Shown here piece by piece: positions 51,114-60,848 of a stretch of 64,000 bases of DNA. Both the position numbers and the translations under genes were made by a program. Below the pieces are notes generated by a model, which did no database searches, had not been told where the DNA came from, and worked only from the letters and a program-made list of their open reading frames with translations. Each line of letters opens with the position of its first letter. Positions within the stretch are counted from its first letter, which is position 1. The DNA comes from Bacilli bacterium. Lineage in GTDB: Bacteria; Bacillota_I; Bacilli_A; RF39; UBA660. The stretch is taken from positions 94,829 to 158,828 of the forward strand of contig JAFYYX010000001.1 of the NCBI GenBank assembly GCA_017548925.1, given 5' to 3'.

Positions 51114-51470
51114 TTAATAATCTAAATTTTCTAAGTATTTATTTACGTAATTAATTTTTTCTTCAAATTCAACGTAGTTTAGATAGATCATTCTAATTAA
51201 ATACCAAACATTATTTTTTATGTCTCGAATAATTAAATGATCACGACCTGCTTGTTCAATAATTCCATCGTATATTTTATTTTGCCATGCTGATGATTCA
51301 GGGTATGATACATATGCCTTTATTTTTTTACCCTTATTTAATCTTAAAATATTTTCTATTAAGCTTTGCTCTATAGTTAATCCTTGTTCACTAGAAATAT
51401 TGCCTGGTGGAGTTATTTGACTTGATGAATTAGTAGGAAAAGCAGGATTTTGAAAATAATTTCCGTTCAA
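51114..51470 (-). CDS. gerQ: Spore coat protein GerQ
   Basis: A 118-residue protein matching GerQ: EQSLIENILRLNKGKKIKAY (about 36-55), IIEQAGRDHLIIRD and a tail LNYVEFEE. In Bacillus GerQ is an inner-coat protein, crosslinked by transglutaminase, needed to localise the lytic enzyme CwlJ for germination. A TTG at 51470 is chosen, with AGAGGTG 7 bases before it; a GTG at 51479 would leave no spacing. This is one of the clearest signs of sporulation in the window. Confidence 0.9.
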   Translation of the reverse strand: MNGNYFQNPAFPTNSSSQITPPGNISSEQGLTIEQSLIENILRLNKGKKIKAYVSYPESSAWQNKIYDGIIEQAGRDHLIIRDIKNNVWYLIRMIYLNYVEFEEKINYVNKYLENLDY

Positions 51471-51560
51471 AAATATCACCTCTTTAAACTATATGTTTAT
51501 ACTTAAATTAAATTGATAAATTAGGAATAATTTTATATAATCATATAGTAGGAGGCTAGT

Positions 51561-52439
51561 ATGAAAAATAAACATCGATTAGCTCATGATATAAACAGAT
51601 TAACTACTTTTATTATTGGAACATACATAATTGCTCTTTCCTATAATACATTTTTAAAACCAAATTCACTTGTTATTGGTGGAACAACTGGTTTATCAAT
51701 TATATTTGAAAAGTTATTTGGTTGGGACACTAATATATTTATCTTAGTATCTGGCCTAATATTACTTGTTATAAGTTATGCCTTTTTAGGTGTAAAAAAA
51801 TCAAGACATAATGTTTTAGGTGCTTTAATTTTCCCTTTAATGGTATATTTATCAGCTCCTTTAGCAGAAGTTTTAATACCTCAAATTAAAATTGATGACT
51901 TTTTTGTTATAACTTTAATTGCTGGTTTAACATATGGTCTTGGTTTTGGTATTGTTTATAAAGCTGGATATAGTACCGGTGGTTTAGATATTATCATGCA
52001 AATATTTAACAAATACCTAAAAATGCCTGAAGGAAAAGCATCTTTTGTTGCAAGTATAGTTGTTGTTTTATGTGGATTACCACTATTTGGAATTAGTCAC
52101 ACGGTATATTCAAGTATTGTTTTATATATTGAACAACTTGTTACAAATAAAATAGTTATTGGTATTTCAGATAGTAAATTATTTTACATATACACAAGAA
52201 AAATTGATAAAGTTAGGGATGCACTAGTTAAAGATGGCGCAACAGGTTTTACAATAATTCCAACTCTTGGAGGATATTCACATTACAAAGGTGAAATGTT
52301 AATGTGCGTTGTTGATACAAAAGATTATTATGAATTTAGAGAGTTAGTATTAAGTATAGATAAAGACGCGTTTTTTATAATTGATGATTGCTATGAAGTA
52401 AATGGAGGAACTAAAAGGAAACATTTACCATTTTTATAG
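51561..52439 (+). CDS. YitT family membrane protein
   Basis: A 292-residue protein with five or six N-terminal membrane segments (YitT domain, about 10-190; KPNSLVIGGTTGLSIIF, KAGYSTGGLDIIMQI) and the C-terminal soluble DUF2179 domain (GATGFTIIPTLGGYSHYKGE). Function unknown; possibly transport. AGGAGG precedes ATG 51561. Confidence 0.9.
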   Translation: MKNKHRLAHDINRLTTFIIGTYIIALSYNTFLKPNSLVIGGTTGLSIIFEKLFGWDTNIFILVSGLILLVISYAFLGVKKSRHNVLGALIFPLMVYLSAPLAEVLIPQIKIDDFFVITLIAGLTYGLGFGIVYKAGYSTGGLDIIMQIFNKYLKMPEGKASFVASIVVVLCGLPLFGISHTVYSSIVLYIEQLVTNKIVIGISDSKLFYIYTRKIDKVRDALVKDGATGFTIIPTLGGYSHYKGEMLMCVVDTKDYYEFRELVLSIDKDAFFIIDDCYEVNGGTKRKHLPFL

Positions 52440-52483
52440 AATATAAAAAATGTTATAATTAATAAGATAGTGGTGGTGATACA

Positions 52484-53185
52484 ATGAAATTAATATCATT
52501 GAAAAATATATATAAAACTTATCCAAATGGTGTAACAGCCTTAGCTGATGTTAACCTAGAGATAGCTAAAGGGGAGTTTGTATTTATAATTGGTCCAACT
52601 GGATGTGGTAAATCAACTCTTATGAAACTTTTATATAGAGAAGAAAAACCTACAAGAGGAAACGTAATTGTAGGTGGTATTAACGTTGAAAGATTAAGAA
52701 ATAGAAAAGTATATAAATTAAGAAGAAAACTTGGAATCATATTTCAAAATTATCGTTTACTTCCTAAACAAACAGCATATGAAAACGTTGCATTTCCTCT
52801 TAGTGTTTCAGGAATGAAAGATAGTGAAATTAGACCGAAAGTTCTAAAAGCTTTAGAACTAGTTGGTTTAAAGGAAAAAGTAAAATGTTTTCCTGATGAA
52901 CTTTCTGGTGGAGAGCAACAAAGAGTTTGTATAGCAAGAGCTATTGTTAACGAACCAAAGTTACTACTTTGCGATGAACCAACAGGTAACCTTGATCCAA
53001 GAGTGTCTAAAGAAATAATGGATGTAATTGATTCTATTAACAAAAAATTAGGTACAACAATAATTATGGTTACACATGATGCACAAATTGTTAATCGCAT
53101 GAAAAAAAGAGTTATATCAATTAATAATGGTGTTATCACAAACGACATAATGAAAGGAAAATATAAAGAAAATGAAAGCAATTAG
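52484..53185 (+). CDS. ftsE: Cell-division ABC transporter ATPase FtsE
   Basis: A 233-residue ABC ATPase: Walker A GPTGCGKSTLMK (about 38-49), Q-loop FQNYRLLP, signature LSGGEQQR (about 145-152), Walker B LLLCDEPTGNLDP. Works with FtsX to activate a wall hydrolase. Overlaps ftsX by 14 bases. Confidence 0.95.
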   Translation: MKLISLKNIYKTYPNGVTALADVNLEIAKGEFVFIIGPTGCGKSTLMKLLYREEKPTRGNVIVGGINVERLRNRKVYKLRRKLGIIFQNYRLLPKQTAYENVAFPLSVSGMKDSEIRPKVLKALELVGLKEKVKCFPDELSGGEQQRVCIARAIVNEPKLLLCDEPTGNLDPRVSKEIMDVIDSINKKLGTTIIMVTHDAQIVNRMKKRVISINNGVITNDIMKGKYKENESN

Positions 53186-54065
53186 AATATTTTTAAGAAG
53201 TTTTAGAGAAGCTTTCAAAAGTGTTTTCCGTAACTTTAGTTTAAGTGTTGCATCAGTAACATGTACTGCAATTACATTAGTACTTGTATCAATTGCAATA
53301 CTTGTTTCATACAATGTTAATCATGTAACTAAGAAACTAGAAAACGAGTTAACTATTGTTGTATATCTTGAAAGAGAAGCAACAAGTGAGCAAGCTCAAA
53401 ACTTAAAAGGTGAATTTGAAAAAATTAGTAATGTAGAAGAAGTTACTTATAAAAGCAAAGAAGAGTGGAAATTTGAAATGATGAACTACTCACCTACATT
53501 AAATAGCACATTATCATATCTAAGTGAAAATCCACTGTTAGATTCATATATTGTTAAAGTGAAAAATGTTAAATACTTAAGAAAAACTGCAGAAAAGATC
53601 AGAAAATTTGAAATTGTTAGATCAGCAGAGTTTGGCGAAGGAACTGTTGAAAGAATTGTAAGTATTTTTGAAACAGTTAAAAAGATAACACTTGTTATCG
53701 TTATTGCATTAGTTCTTGTAACAGCATTCTTAATAAATAATACAATTAAATTAACAATCTTCTCAAGAAGAAGTGAAATCGAAATAATGAGACTTGTTGG
53801 TACAAGTAATTATGCTATCAAGCTACCATTTATCTTTGAAGGATTATTCTTAGGTATTATTGGTTCAATAATACCAATAATACTAACAGTTTATGGATAC
53901 ATTATTGCATATTCAAAACTTGATGGTCATTTATTTAGTAAGATGGTATCACTAGTAAAACCATTTAGTTTAGTATTATATGTATCTATAGTTTTAGTTA
54001 TTATTGGAGCACTTGTTGGTGTTATTGGTAGTTATAAAGCGGTTAGAAAGTATTTAAAAGTATAG
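53172..54065 (+). CDS. ftsX: Cell-division protein FtsX
   Basis: A 297-residue permease-like protein with four membrane segments (about 22-45, 170-190, 215-240, 265-290) and an external loop after the first. FtsX transmits ATP hydrolysis by FtsE to an external hydrolase. Shares one base with the hydrolase gene that follows. Confidence 0.94.
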   Translation: MKAIRIFLRSFREAFKSVFRNFSLSVASVTCTAITLVLVSIAILVSYNVNHVTKKLENELTIVVYLEREATSEQAQNLKGEFEKISNVEEVTYKSKEEWKFEMMNYSPTLNSTLSYLSENPLLDSYIVKVKNVKYLRKTAEKIRKFEIVRSAEFGEGTVERIVSIFETVKKITLVIVIALVLVTAFLINNTIKLTIFSRRSEIEIMRLVGTSNYAIKLPFIFEGLFLGIIGSIIPIILTVYGYIIAYSKLDGHLFSKMVSLVKPFSLVLYVSIVLVIIGALVGVIGSYKAVRKYLKV

Positions 54066-55294
54066 TGAAGATATTAAGTTATTTAAATAGAATTCTTTTA
54101 GCACTTATTATTGGCATAACATTTATAATTCAACCTCTTAATTCAGAGGCTAAAGCCGCAAGTACTCTAAGAGAATTGAGAGCTGAATTATCAAAATTAC
54201 AAGCTCAAAAGAAATCTAATGAAAATGAAAAAAAATCATCACAAACAGAAATTAAGAATAAAACAGCAGCTATTGATAATGCATATAGTGAAATTAAAGT
54301 TGCTGAAAACAAAATTGAACTAGCAATTCAAAAAATTGCTGAATCTGAAAAAGAAATAGAAACCATAACTGCAGAAACTAATGAGTTAATGCGTTTTATG
54401 CAAATAACAAGTGGCGAAAATGCATATATGGAATATATTTCTAATGCTGGTTCAATGACTGAAATGATAATGCGTTTATCAGCTGTAGATCAAATAACAG
54501 ATTATAATAAAGAACAACTTAATAAACTTGATAATTTAATCAAAGAAAATGAACAATTAAAAATAGATATGGCTAATTATCAAAAACAGCTAAACTCTAA
54601 TATTACAGCATATGAGAATAGAATTAGTAAACTTGATGCAAGATTAGCAGAACTAGATGAACTTGCAGATAGTATAGATGATCAAATTAAAAACCAAAAG
54701 TCTTTAATTGATTATTATGTTAGTCTTGGATGTAAAGAAGATCAAGACTTACAACAATGTGTTTCTGTTGCAAATAATGCTGGTTGGTTAAAACCCCTTA
54801 AAAAAGGTACAGTTACTAGTTTATGGGGATATAGAAAAGATCCTATTTCAGGAGTAACTAAATTCCATAATGGTATAGATTTAGCAGGTAACTCTGAAGG
54901 TACACCAGTATATGCTGCTGCAGCTGGTACAGTTGCTGGTATTACTAAAAAATCAAGTTGTGGTGGAAACAAAGTATATGTTCACGTATATGTAAAAGGT
55001 GTAGCATACACTACATATTATTTCCATCTATTAACAATAAATGTTAAAGTTGGAGATAAAGTATCAACTGACACTGTAATTGGTACTGTTGGTGGTGGAA
55101 AACAAACAAAAAGTTATGATAAATGTTCAACAGGTGCCCATCTACACTTTGGTGTAGCTAAAGGCTTCTACCTTGGTGGTGGAAAAGAAGGATACTCATC
55201 ATATAGTACAATGGTGTCAAAAAGTATTAGCCCTCCAGGATTTGGTGGAAAAGGTTGGAAGTTCACAAGTAGAACTCAATTCTATAATTCATAA
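54065..55294 (+). CDS. CwlO/PcsB-like coiled-coil M23 endopeptidase
   Basis: A 409-residue secreted hydrolase: signal peptide (about 1-31, cleavage after AKA), coiled coil (about 33-215) and C-terminal M23 domain with zinc ligands (FHNGIDLAG and HLHFGVAKG). The coiled coil is the region FtsX engages in PcsB and CwlO-type enzymes. Start is GTG 54065, sharing one base with the ftsX stop, so the FtsEX-hydrolase operon is complete. Confidence 0.93.
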   Translation: MKILSYLNRILLALIIGITFIIQPLNSEAKAASTLRELRAELSKLQAQKKSNENEKKSSQTEIKNKTAAIDNAYSEIKVAENKIELAIQKIAESEKEIETITAETNELMRFMQITSGENAYMEYISNAGSMTEMIMRLSAVDQITDYNKEQLNKLDNLIKENEQLKIDMANYQKQLNSNITAYENRISKLDARLAELDELADSIDDQIKNQKSLIDYYVSLGCKEDQDLQQCVSVANNAGWLKPLKKGTVTSLWGYRKDPISGVTKFHNGIDLAGNSEGTPVYAAAAGTVAGITKKSSCGGNKVYVHVYVKGVAYTTYYFHLLTINVKVGDKVSTDTVIGTVGGGKQTKSYDKCSTGAHLHFGVAKGFYLGGGKEGYSSYSTMVSKSISPPGFGGKGWKFTSRTQFYNS

Positions 55295-55330
55295 AATTAG
55301 AAGATGTTTATTCTTCTAATTTTTTTTTCT
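55293..55330 (+). terminator. Terminator of the ftsEX operon
   Basis: Stem AATTAGAAGA / TCTTCTAATT, loop of 7, long T-run. Confidence 0.88.
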
Positions 55331-55376
55331 ATATGATAAACTATTTAAAAAGTTAGTATTAAAGGCGGTGGATAAA

Positions 55377-56312
55377 ATGTCTTACACATCAAAGATTAAA
55401 GATGAAATAATACATCAAGATAATAATAAAAAGAATATAAATTATCTTCTAATAGCCTTTATTAAATATGCATCAAGAATTCAAAATAATGAATTAACTT
55501 TTACCCTTGAAAATCCAGCAATCGCAAGAAAAATATATAATTTAATTAGTTCTGAATTTAATATTAGACCAAGAATAACTATCCGAATTCAAAAAAGATT
55601 TAAAACTAAACAAATATATATATTGTCTATTAAAAATAATTTAAATTTAATACTAAGTACATGTAATATTAAAATTAAAGATGGTCAATTAATAAATGAT
55701 TTAATAGATTTAAAAACAAATGATGAAAAACGATTATATTTAAAAGGCACTTTTTTAGCTTGCGGCTCAATAAGTGATCCTAAAACTAGTGGTTACCATA
55801 TGGAATTTGTTTTTAATTCTAAAAAATCTTCAGATTTTATATCTAATTTATTTCATGAGTTTAACGTTAATTCAAAAGTTATAAAAAGAACAAATAAATA
55901 TATGGTATATATTAAAGTTGCTGAAGAAATTAGTGATGCTCTTAAGTACTTTGAAGTAAATAATGCACTATTTTATTTTGAAGACATTAGAACTAAAAAA
56001 GATCATATAAACATGGTTAATAGATTAAATAATTGTGAGCAAGCTAACCAAGATAAAACAATTAAAACAGGAATACAGCAAATTAAAGATATTGAATACA
56101 TTAAAGAACATGATTTATTATCTTTGCTTGATGAAAAGACTGTTTTAATCATGAATTATAGAGAAAAATATCCTGAACTATCATATCAAGAATTATCAGA
56201 GGTAATATCTTTAGAGACAGGAACCAAAATAACTAAATCAGGCATTAATCATCATTTTATTAAAATGAGAGAATTAATGCAAAGACATAAAAATAAAAAT
56301 ACGGCTAAATAA
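55377..56312 (+). CDS. whiA: DNA-binding protein WhiA
   Basis: A 311-residue protein with an N-terminal LAGLIDADG-like domain ([33 protein letters not shown] about 120-139) and a C-terminal helix-turn-helix ([20 protein letters not shown] followed by [13 protein letters not shown]). WhiA affects division and chromosome segregation. ATG 55377 follows AAAGGCGG. Its 3' end overlaps the convergent clpP by 8 bases. Confidence 0.93.
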   Translation: MSYTSKIKDEIIHQDNNKKNINYLLIAFIKYASRIQNNELTFTLENPAIARKIYNLISSEFNIRPRITIRIQKRFKTKQIYILSIKNNLNLILSTCNIKIKDGQLINDLIDLKTNDEKRLYLKGTFLACGSISDPKTSGYHMEFVFNSKKSSDFISNLFHEFNVNSKVIKRTNKYMVYIKVAEEISDALKYFEVNNALFYFEDIRTKKDHINMVNRLNNCEQANQDKTIKTGIQQIKDIEYIKEHDLLSLLDEKTVLIMNYREKYPELSYQELSEVISLETGTKITKSGINHHFIKMRELMQRHKNKNTAK

Positions 56313-56338
56313 TCGAATCAATTATGCCGTATTTTTTT
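56299..56338 (+). terminator. Terminator spanning the overlapping ends of whiA and clpP
   Basis: Stem ATACGGC / GCCGTAT, inner pairing ATAAT/ATTAT, then TTTTTT. It lies across the coding ends of both genes. Confidence 0.75.
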
Positions 56339-56868
56339 GCTTCATTAGAAGTTAAATAATAATCTCTTTCCGTGTCATTTTTAACTTTTTCAAGTGGTTG
56401 TTTTGTGAGTTTAGAAAGGATATTATTTAATTTGTTTTTTGTATATAAAATATGATCAGCTTGGATTTTAATTTCTGTTGCTTGTCCTTGAGCACCACCT
56501 AAGGGTTGATGTATCATTACTTCTGAATTTAAAAGTGCGTTTCTTTTACCTTTTTTTCCAGCAGCAAGAATAATTGCTGCCATGCTTGCTGCCATTCCAA
56601 CACATATTGTTCTAACATCACTTTTAATAAACTGCATAGTATCATAAATGGCCATACCTGATGTTACATTACCACCAGGGGAATTAATATATAAGCTAAT
56701 TTCATCATTTGAAATACTATCTAGATATAACATTTCTGATATAACTAGGTTAGAAACATAGTTATTTATCTCACCACTAAGAAAGATAATTCTGTTATTT
56801 AGTAGGTGTGAATATATATCATATGCATAGTCTTTATAACCTGTATGTTCAATAATAGTTGGTATCAT
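56305..56868 (-). CDS. clpP: ATP-dependent Clp protease proteolytic subunit
   Basis: A 187-residue serine peptidase with the catalytic triad: Ser in [16 protein letters not shown], His in [10 protein letters not shown] and Asp in [10 protein letters not shown]. Forms the 14-mer partner of ClpX or ClpC. AGGTGAT precedes ATG. whiA and clpP are neighbours in Bacillus too, but there they are co-oriented. Confidence 0.95.
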   Translation of the reverse strand: MIPTIIEHTGYKDYAYDIYSHLLNNRIIFLSGEINNYVSNLVISEMLYLDSISNDEISLYINSPGGNVTSGMAIYDTMQFIKSDVRTICVGMAASMAAIILAAGKKGKRNALLNSEVMIHQPLGGAQGQATEIKIQADHILYTKNKLNNILSKLTKQPLEKVKNDTERDYYLTSNEAKKYGIIDSII

Positions 56869-56972
56869 ATTATCACCTGTAATATTATATCTTTCTTAAT
56901 AATAAATATGTAAAAAAGAATATGACAAAATTCTTTTTTATGATACAATATTTAAGAATAGGGGACCTATAA

Positions 56973-58613
56973 ATGAACGAGGTTAAAGTTAAATTTATTG
57001 ATGGTAGTGTTAAAACATATAAAAAGGGTACAACATATGAGGAAATATCAAAAGATTTTCCTGGTAAGTATCCTTATGTTGGCGTTAAAGTAGATAACGT
57101 TATTTTTTCACTTGATGATACAGTAGATGAAAACGTTAGAGTAGAGTTTATAGATTTTCTTGATCCAGTTGGTTATAAGATGTATAAATGTGCAATTGAA
57201 CTAATATTAGAAGTTGCACTTAAAGAACTATATAAAGATTTCGAAATATATTATTTACATAGTCATCCAAAAGGTGTTTATGCAGAAATAAAAGGCGATA
57301 GAATATTAACTGAAGATGAATTTAGAAATATAAAAAGCAAGATGTCTTCCATTATTTCTAGTAATGAAAGAATAAAAAAATATAATGTATCTAAAAAAGA
57401 TGCAATTAAATTTTATAAGGATCATAAATATGATGAAAAATCACGTAATATTCAAAACTTTGCTGAAAACATCGTAACATTTTATGTCTTAGATAATTAT
57501 GTAAATTATTATTATGCAGAAATGCCTAATAAAACAGGAGTTATTCATTTATACGATATTAAATATTTAGGAAATAATAAACTTGTTATATTACTTCCAA
57601 ATAAATTAACTGATGGAAGAGTTCCAGAATATATTAGTTACGATGGAATTATTAATTCATTTGCTGAATCTCAGTCATGGCTTGATTTAGTTAATAAAAG
57701 ATATTTAAGTGATATTAATGATGATATATCTAATAGCGTTATAAGAGATTTTATGGATGTAAGTGAAATAAAATTTAATGATGATATTAGAGAAGTAGTT
57801 AAAAAAATAAAGAATAAAAAAGGTATCAAATTTGTTATGATAGCTGGTCCATCTTCATCTGGTAAGACAACTACAACTAAAAGATTAAAAACCTATTTAG
57901 ATTGTCAAGGTTATGATGCAATAGTAATATCTACTGATGATTATTTTGTAGATAGAGAAAAAAATCCTAAAGATGAAAATGGTAAATACGATTATGAATG
58001 CTTGCATGCAGTTGATGTTAATAAATTAAATAATGATATTAAAGATTTATTAGATGGAAAAGAAATACATTTACCTGTTTATAACTTTGTTACTGGAACA
58101 GGTAGTTTAAGTGATAAAAAGGTTAAATTGAAACCTAATTCAATAATACTAATTGAAGGTTTGCATTCACTTAATGATGACTTACTTCCAGTTGTAGATT
58201 CTAAATTAAAATATAAGGTATATATTAGTCCGTTTATAGGCGTAAATATAGATAGACATAATTATATATCAACAACTGACTTAAGATTAATAAGAAGAAT
58301 AGTAAGAGATAATAGAACTAGAGGAAAAAGTGTTGATACTACGTTTGAATCGTGGAATAATGTAAGAAGAGGAGAAGTAAAATATATTTTCCCATATATT
58401 CATCAAGCAGATGTGGTACTTAATACAGCCCTTAACTTTGAAATAGGTGTTTTAAAGGTGTATGTAGTTCCTTTATTATTATCAGTTAAAATTGATTCAC
58501 CATATTATGGTGAAGCAAGAAGACTACTTTATTTTTTAAAGGAATTTTGTCCCATCCCTAGTGAATATGTTAGCAAAGATTCAATATTAAGAGAGTTTAT
58601 AGGAGGAGAGTAA
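56973..58613 (+). CDS. TGS-domain nucleoside (uridine-type) kinase
   Basis: A 546-residue protein with an N-terminal TGS domain (about 1-62), a ThrRS second-additional-domain-like segment (about 63-200) and a C-terminal P-loop kinase (GPSSSGKTTTTKRL, about 290-303; STDDYFVDREKNP) similar to uridine kinase. Family members phosphorylate nucleosides; the exact substrate is unknown. Lies 3 bases before gap, at the place where cggR is found in Bacillus. Confidence 0.88.
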   Translation: MNEVKVKFIDGSVKTYKKGTTYEEISKDFPGKYPYVGVKVDNVIFSLDDTVDENVRVEFIDFLDPVGYKMYKCAIELILEVALKELYKDFEIYYLHSHPKGVYAEIKGDRILTEDEFRNIKSKMSSIISSNERIKKYNVSKKDAIKFYKDHKYDEKSRNIQNFAENIVTFYVLDNYVNYYYAEMPNKTGVIHLYDIKYLGNNKLVILLPNKLTDGRVPEYISYDGIINSFAESQSWLDLVNKRYLSDINDDISNSVIRDFMDVSEIKFNDDIREVVKKIKNKKGIKFVMIAGPSSSGKTTTTKRLKTYLDCQGYDAIVISTDDYFVDREKNPKDENGKYDYECLHAVDVNKLNNDIKDLLDGKEIHLPVYNFVTGTGSLSDKKVKLKPNSIILIEGLHSLNDDLLPVVDSKLKYKVYISPFIGVNIDRHNYISTTDLRLIRRIVRDNRTRGKSVDTTFESWNNVRRGEVKYIFPYIHQADVVLNTALNFEIGVLKVYVVPLLLSVKIDSPYYGEARRLLYFLKEFCPIPSEYVSKDSILREFIGGE

Positions 58614-58616
58614 TAT

Positions 58617-59621
58617 ATGATAAAAGTTGCTATTAATGGTTTTGGAAGAATAGGAAGGATTGCATTTAGACAAATGATTGTTGACAATGATTTTGATATC
58701 GTTGCAATCAATGATTTAACTGGTGCTGAAGATTTAGCATATCTTCTAAAATATGATACAAATCATCGTTCATTTCATGAAGATGAAATATCTTTTGAAG
58801 GCGATGAAATTGTTATCGCTGGTAAAAAAAGAGTAAAGGTATATGCTGAAAAAGATCCAGCTAATCTACCTTGGAAAGATTTAGATATTGATCTAGTATT
58901 AGAATGTACTGGTTTATTTACTGATAAAGAAAAAGCTAGTGCTCATATAACTGCAGGTGCTAAAAAAGTTATTATTTCTGCACCAGCAAAAGGTGATTTA
59001 AAAACTATAGTTTATAATGTTAACCATGAAATTTTAACACCAGAAGATCAAATTATTTCAGGTGCATCTTGTACAACTAACTGTTTAGCTCCTGTACTTA
59101 ATTTAATTAATAAAGAATTTGGTGTTGAAAAAGGTTTTATGACTACAGTTCATGCTTATACAAACGATCAAGCTACACTTGATATTGCACATAAAAAAGG
59201 TATCAAAGCTCGCCGTGGTAGAGCTTGTGCAGCAAATATAGTTCCAGCATCAACTGGTGCAGCATCTGCAATTGGTTTAGTTATACCTGATTTACTTGGT
59301 AAACTAGATGGTAATGCTATGAGAGTTCCTGTTAGTGATGGATCTATTGTTGATTTAACACTAGAACTTAAGAAAAATACTTCTGAAGAAGAAATTAATA
59401 AATTATTTGAAAATAATAGATCTGAAACAATTGATATAACTTATGATCCTATTGTTTCATCTGATATTTTAGGAAAGAAATTAGGTGCTTTAGTTGATGG
59501 TTTATCAACAAAAGTAATTACTGTTAATGATAAACAATTAGTTAAAATCTTAGCTTGGTATGATAACGAATTTGGTTATACTGCTCAAATGCTTAGAACT
59601 GCTAAAGTAATGTTTAAATAA
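58617..59621 (+). CDS. gap: Glyceraldehyde-3-phosphate dehydrogenase
   Basis: A 334-residue enzyme: NAD-binding INGFGRIGRIAFRQM (about 6-20), catalytic GASCTTNCLAP (Cys near 151) and WYDNEFGY near the end. Converts glyceraldehyde 3-phosphate to 1,3-bisphosphoglycerate with NAD. First glycolytic gene of the gap-pgk-tpiA cluster; GGAGGAG precedes the ATG. Confidence 0.97.
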   Translation: MIKVAINGFGRIGRIAFRQMIVDNDFDIVAINDLTGAEDLAYLLKYDTNHRSFHEDEISFEGDEIVIAGKKRVKVYAEKDPANLPWKDLDIDLVLECTGLFTDKEKASAHITAGAKKVIISAPAKGDLKTIVYNVNHEILTPEDQIISGASCTTNCLAPVLNLINKEFGVEKGFMTTVHAYTNDQATLDIAHKKGIKARRGRACAANIVPASTGAASAIGLVIPDLLGKLDGNAMRVPVSDGSIVDLTLELKKNTSEEEINKLFENNRSETIDITYDPIVSSDILGKKLGALVDGLSTKVITVNDKQLVKILAWYDNEFGYTAQMLRTAKVMFK

Positions 59622-59642
59622 TTACTTGAAAGGAAGAGGAAT

Positions 59643-60848
59643 ATGAAAAATATTCAAGATATAGATATAAATGGAAAAACAGTAATTTTAAGATGTGATT
59701 TTAATGTTCCTCTTAAAGATGGACAAGTAGATGATGATACTAAAATTCAAAAATCACTTAAAACCATTAAATATATAATTGAAAACAATGCAAAAGTTGT
59801 TCTTTTAAGTCATCTAGGTAGAGTTAAAAGTGAAAGTGATAAAGAAGGTAAATCACTAAAAGTGGTTGCTGACTATTTACAAATACAACTAGGTAAAGAA
59901 GTAAAATTCTTCAATGTAACTCGAGATATGAATTTAAAAGAAAACATAGATAATCTTCCACTTGGAAGCGTAATTATGCTTGAAAATACACGTTTTGAGG
60001 ATGTACCAAGTAAATTTGAGAGTTCAAATGATAGTGAGCTTGCAAAATATTGGGCATCACTTGGTGATATTTTCTGTTTAGATGCTTTTGGATCTGCACA
60101 TAGATCTCATGCATCAACAGCTGGAATAGGTGCATTTATTCCATCGTGTCTTGGCTTTTTAATGCAAGAGGAATTAGAAAATTTATCATATTTAATAAAT
60201 AATCCACAAAAACCATTTACAATTATTATGGGTGGAGCAAAAGTTGATGATAAGTTAAAACTAATTGAAGCACTACTTCCAAAATGCGATTATTTCCTTG
60301 CAGCTGGTGGAATTGCTAATTCGTTTTTAAAAGCATTAGGTTTTGATATTGGAACATCACTTGCAACTGAAAGTAATGAAGTAATTCTAAAACTTAGAGA
60401 ATTAATGCTAAATAATAAACAAAAGATAATTTTACCATTAGATGCAACAGTTGGTAGTACATATGATGAAAATTATGTTAAATTTAAATCTATTGCTGAA
60501 ATAGATAAAAATGAAATTATATATGATATTGGTTCAAAAACCATTGAAAAATATAAAATGGCTATTGATAAAAGTAAAACAGTATTTGTTAATGGTACAT
60601 GTGGTTTATATGAAAATCCAAAATATGCCAATGGAACAATACAAATATTTAATGCTCTTTCATTAAGTAGTGCTGATGTATATGTTGGTGGCGGAGATTC
60701 TGTTGCCGCTGCTAAAAAATTAGGCTTTGAAGCCAAATTTAAATATATGTCTTCAGGTGGAGGAGCTACATTAGAATACTTAGGGGATGGAAAACTAGAA
60801 GCTGTTGAATATTTAAAGGAGCATACACATGAAGAAATTAATGCTTAA
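59643..60848 (+). CDS. pgk: Phosphoglycerate kinase
   Basis: A 401-residue enzyme with LRCDFNVPLKDGQVDDDTKI near the N-terminus, LLSHLGR, and the C-terminal nucleotide-binding GGGDSVAAAKKLG. Makes ATP from 1,3-bisphosphoglycerate. AAAGGAAGAGG precedes the ATG. Overlaps tpiA by 20 bases. Confidence 0.97.
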   Translation: MKNIQDIDINGKTVILRCDFNVPLKDGQVDDDTKIQKSLKTIKYIIENNAKVVLLSHLGRVKSESDKEGKSLKVVADYLQIQLGKEVKFFNVTRDMNLKENIDNLPLGSVIMLENTRFEDVPSKFESSNDSELAKYWASLGDIFCLDAFGSAHRSHASTAGIGAFIPSCLGFLMQEELENLSYLINNPQKPFTIIMGGAKVDDKLKLIEALLPKCDYFLAAGGIANSFLKALGFDIGTSLATESNEVILKLRELMLNNKQKIILPLDATVGSTYDENYVKFKSIAEIDKNEIIYDIGSKTIEKYKMAIDKSKTVFVNGTCGLYENPKYANGTIQIFNALSLSSADVYVGGGDSVAAAKKLGFEAKFKYMSSGGGATLEYLGDGKLEAVEYLKEHTHEEINA

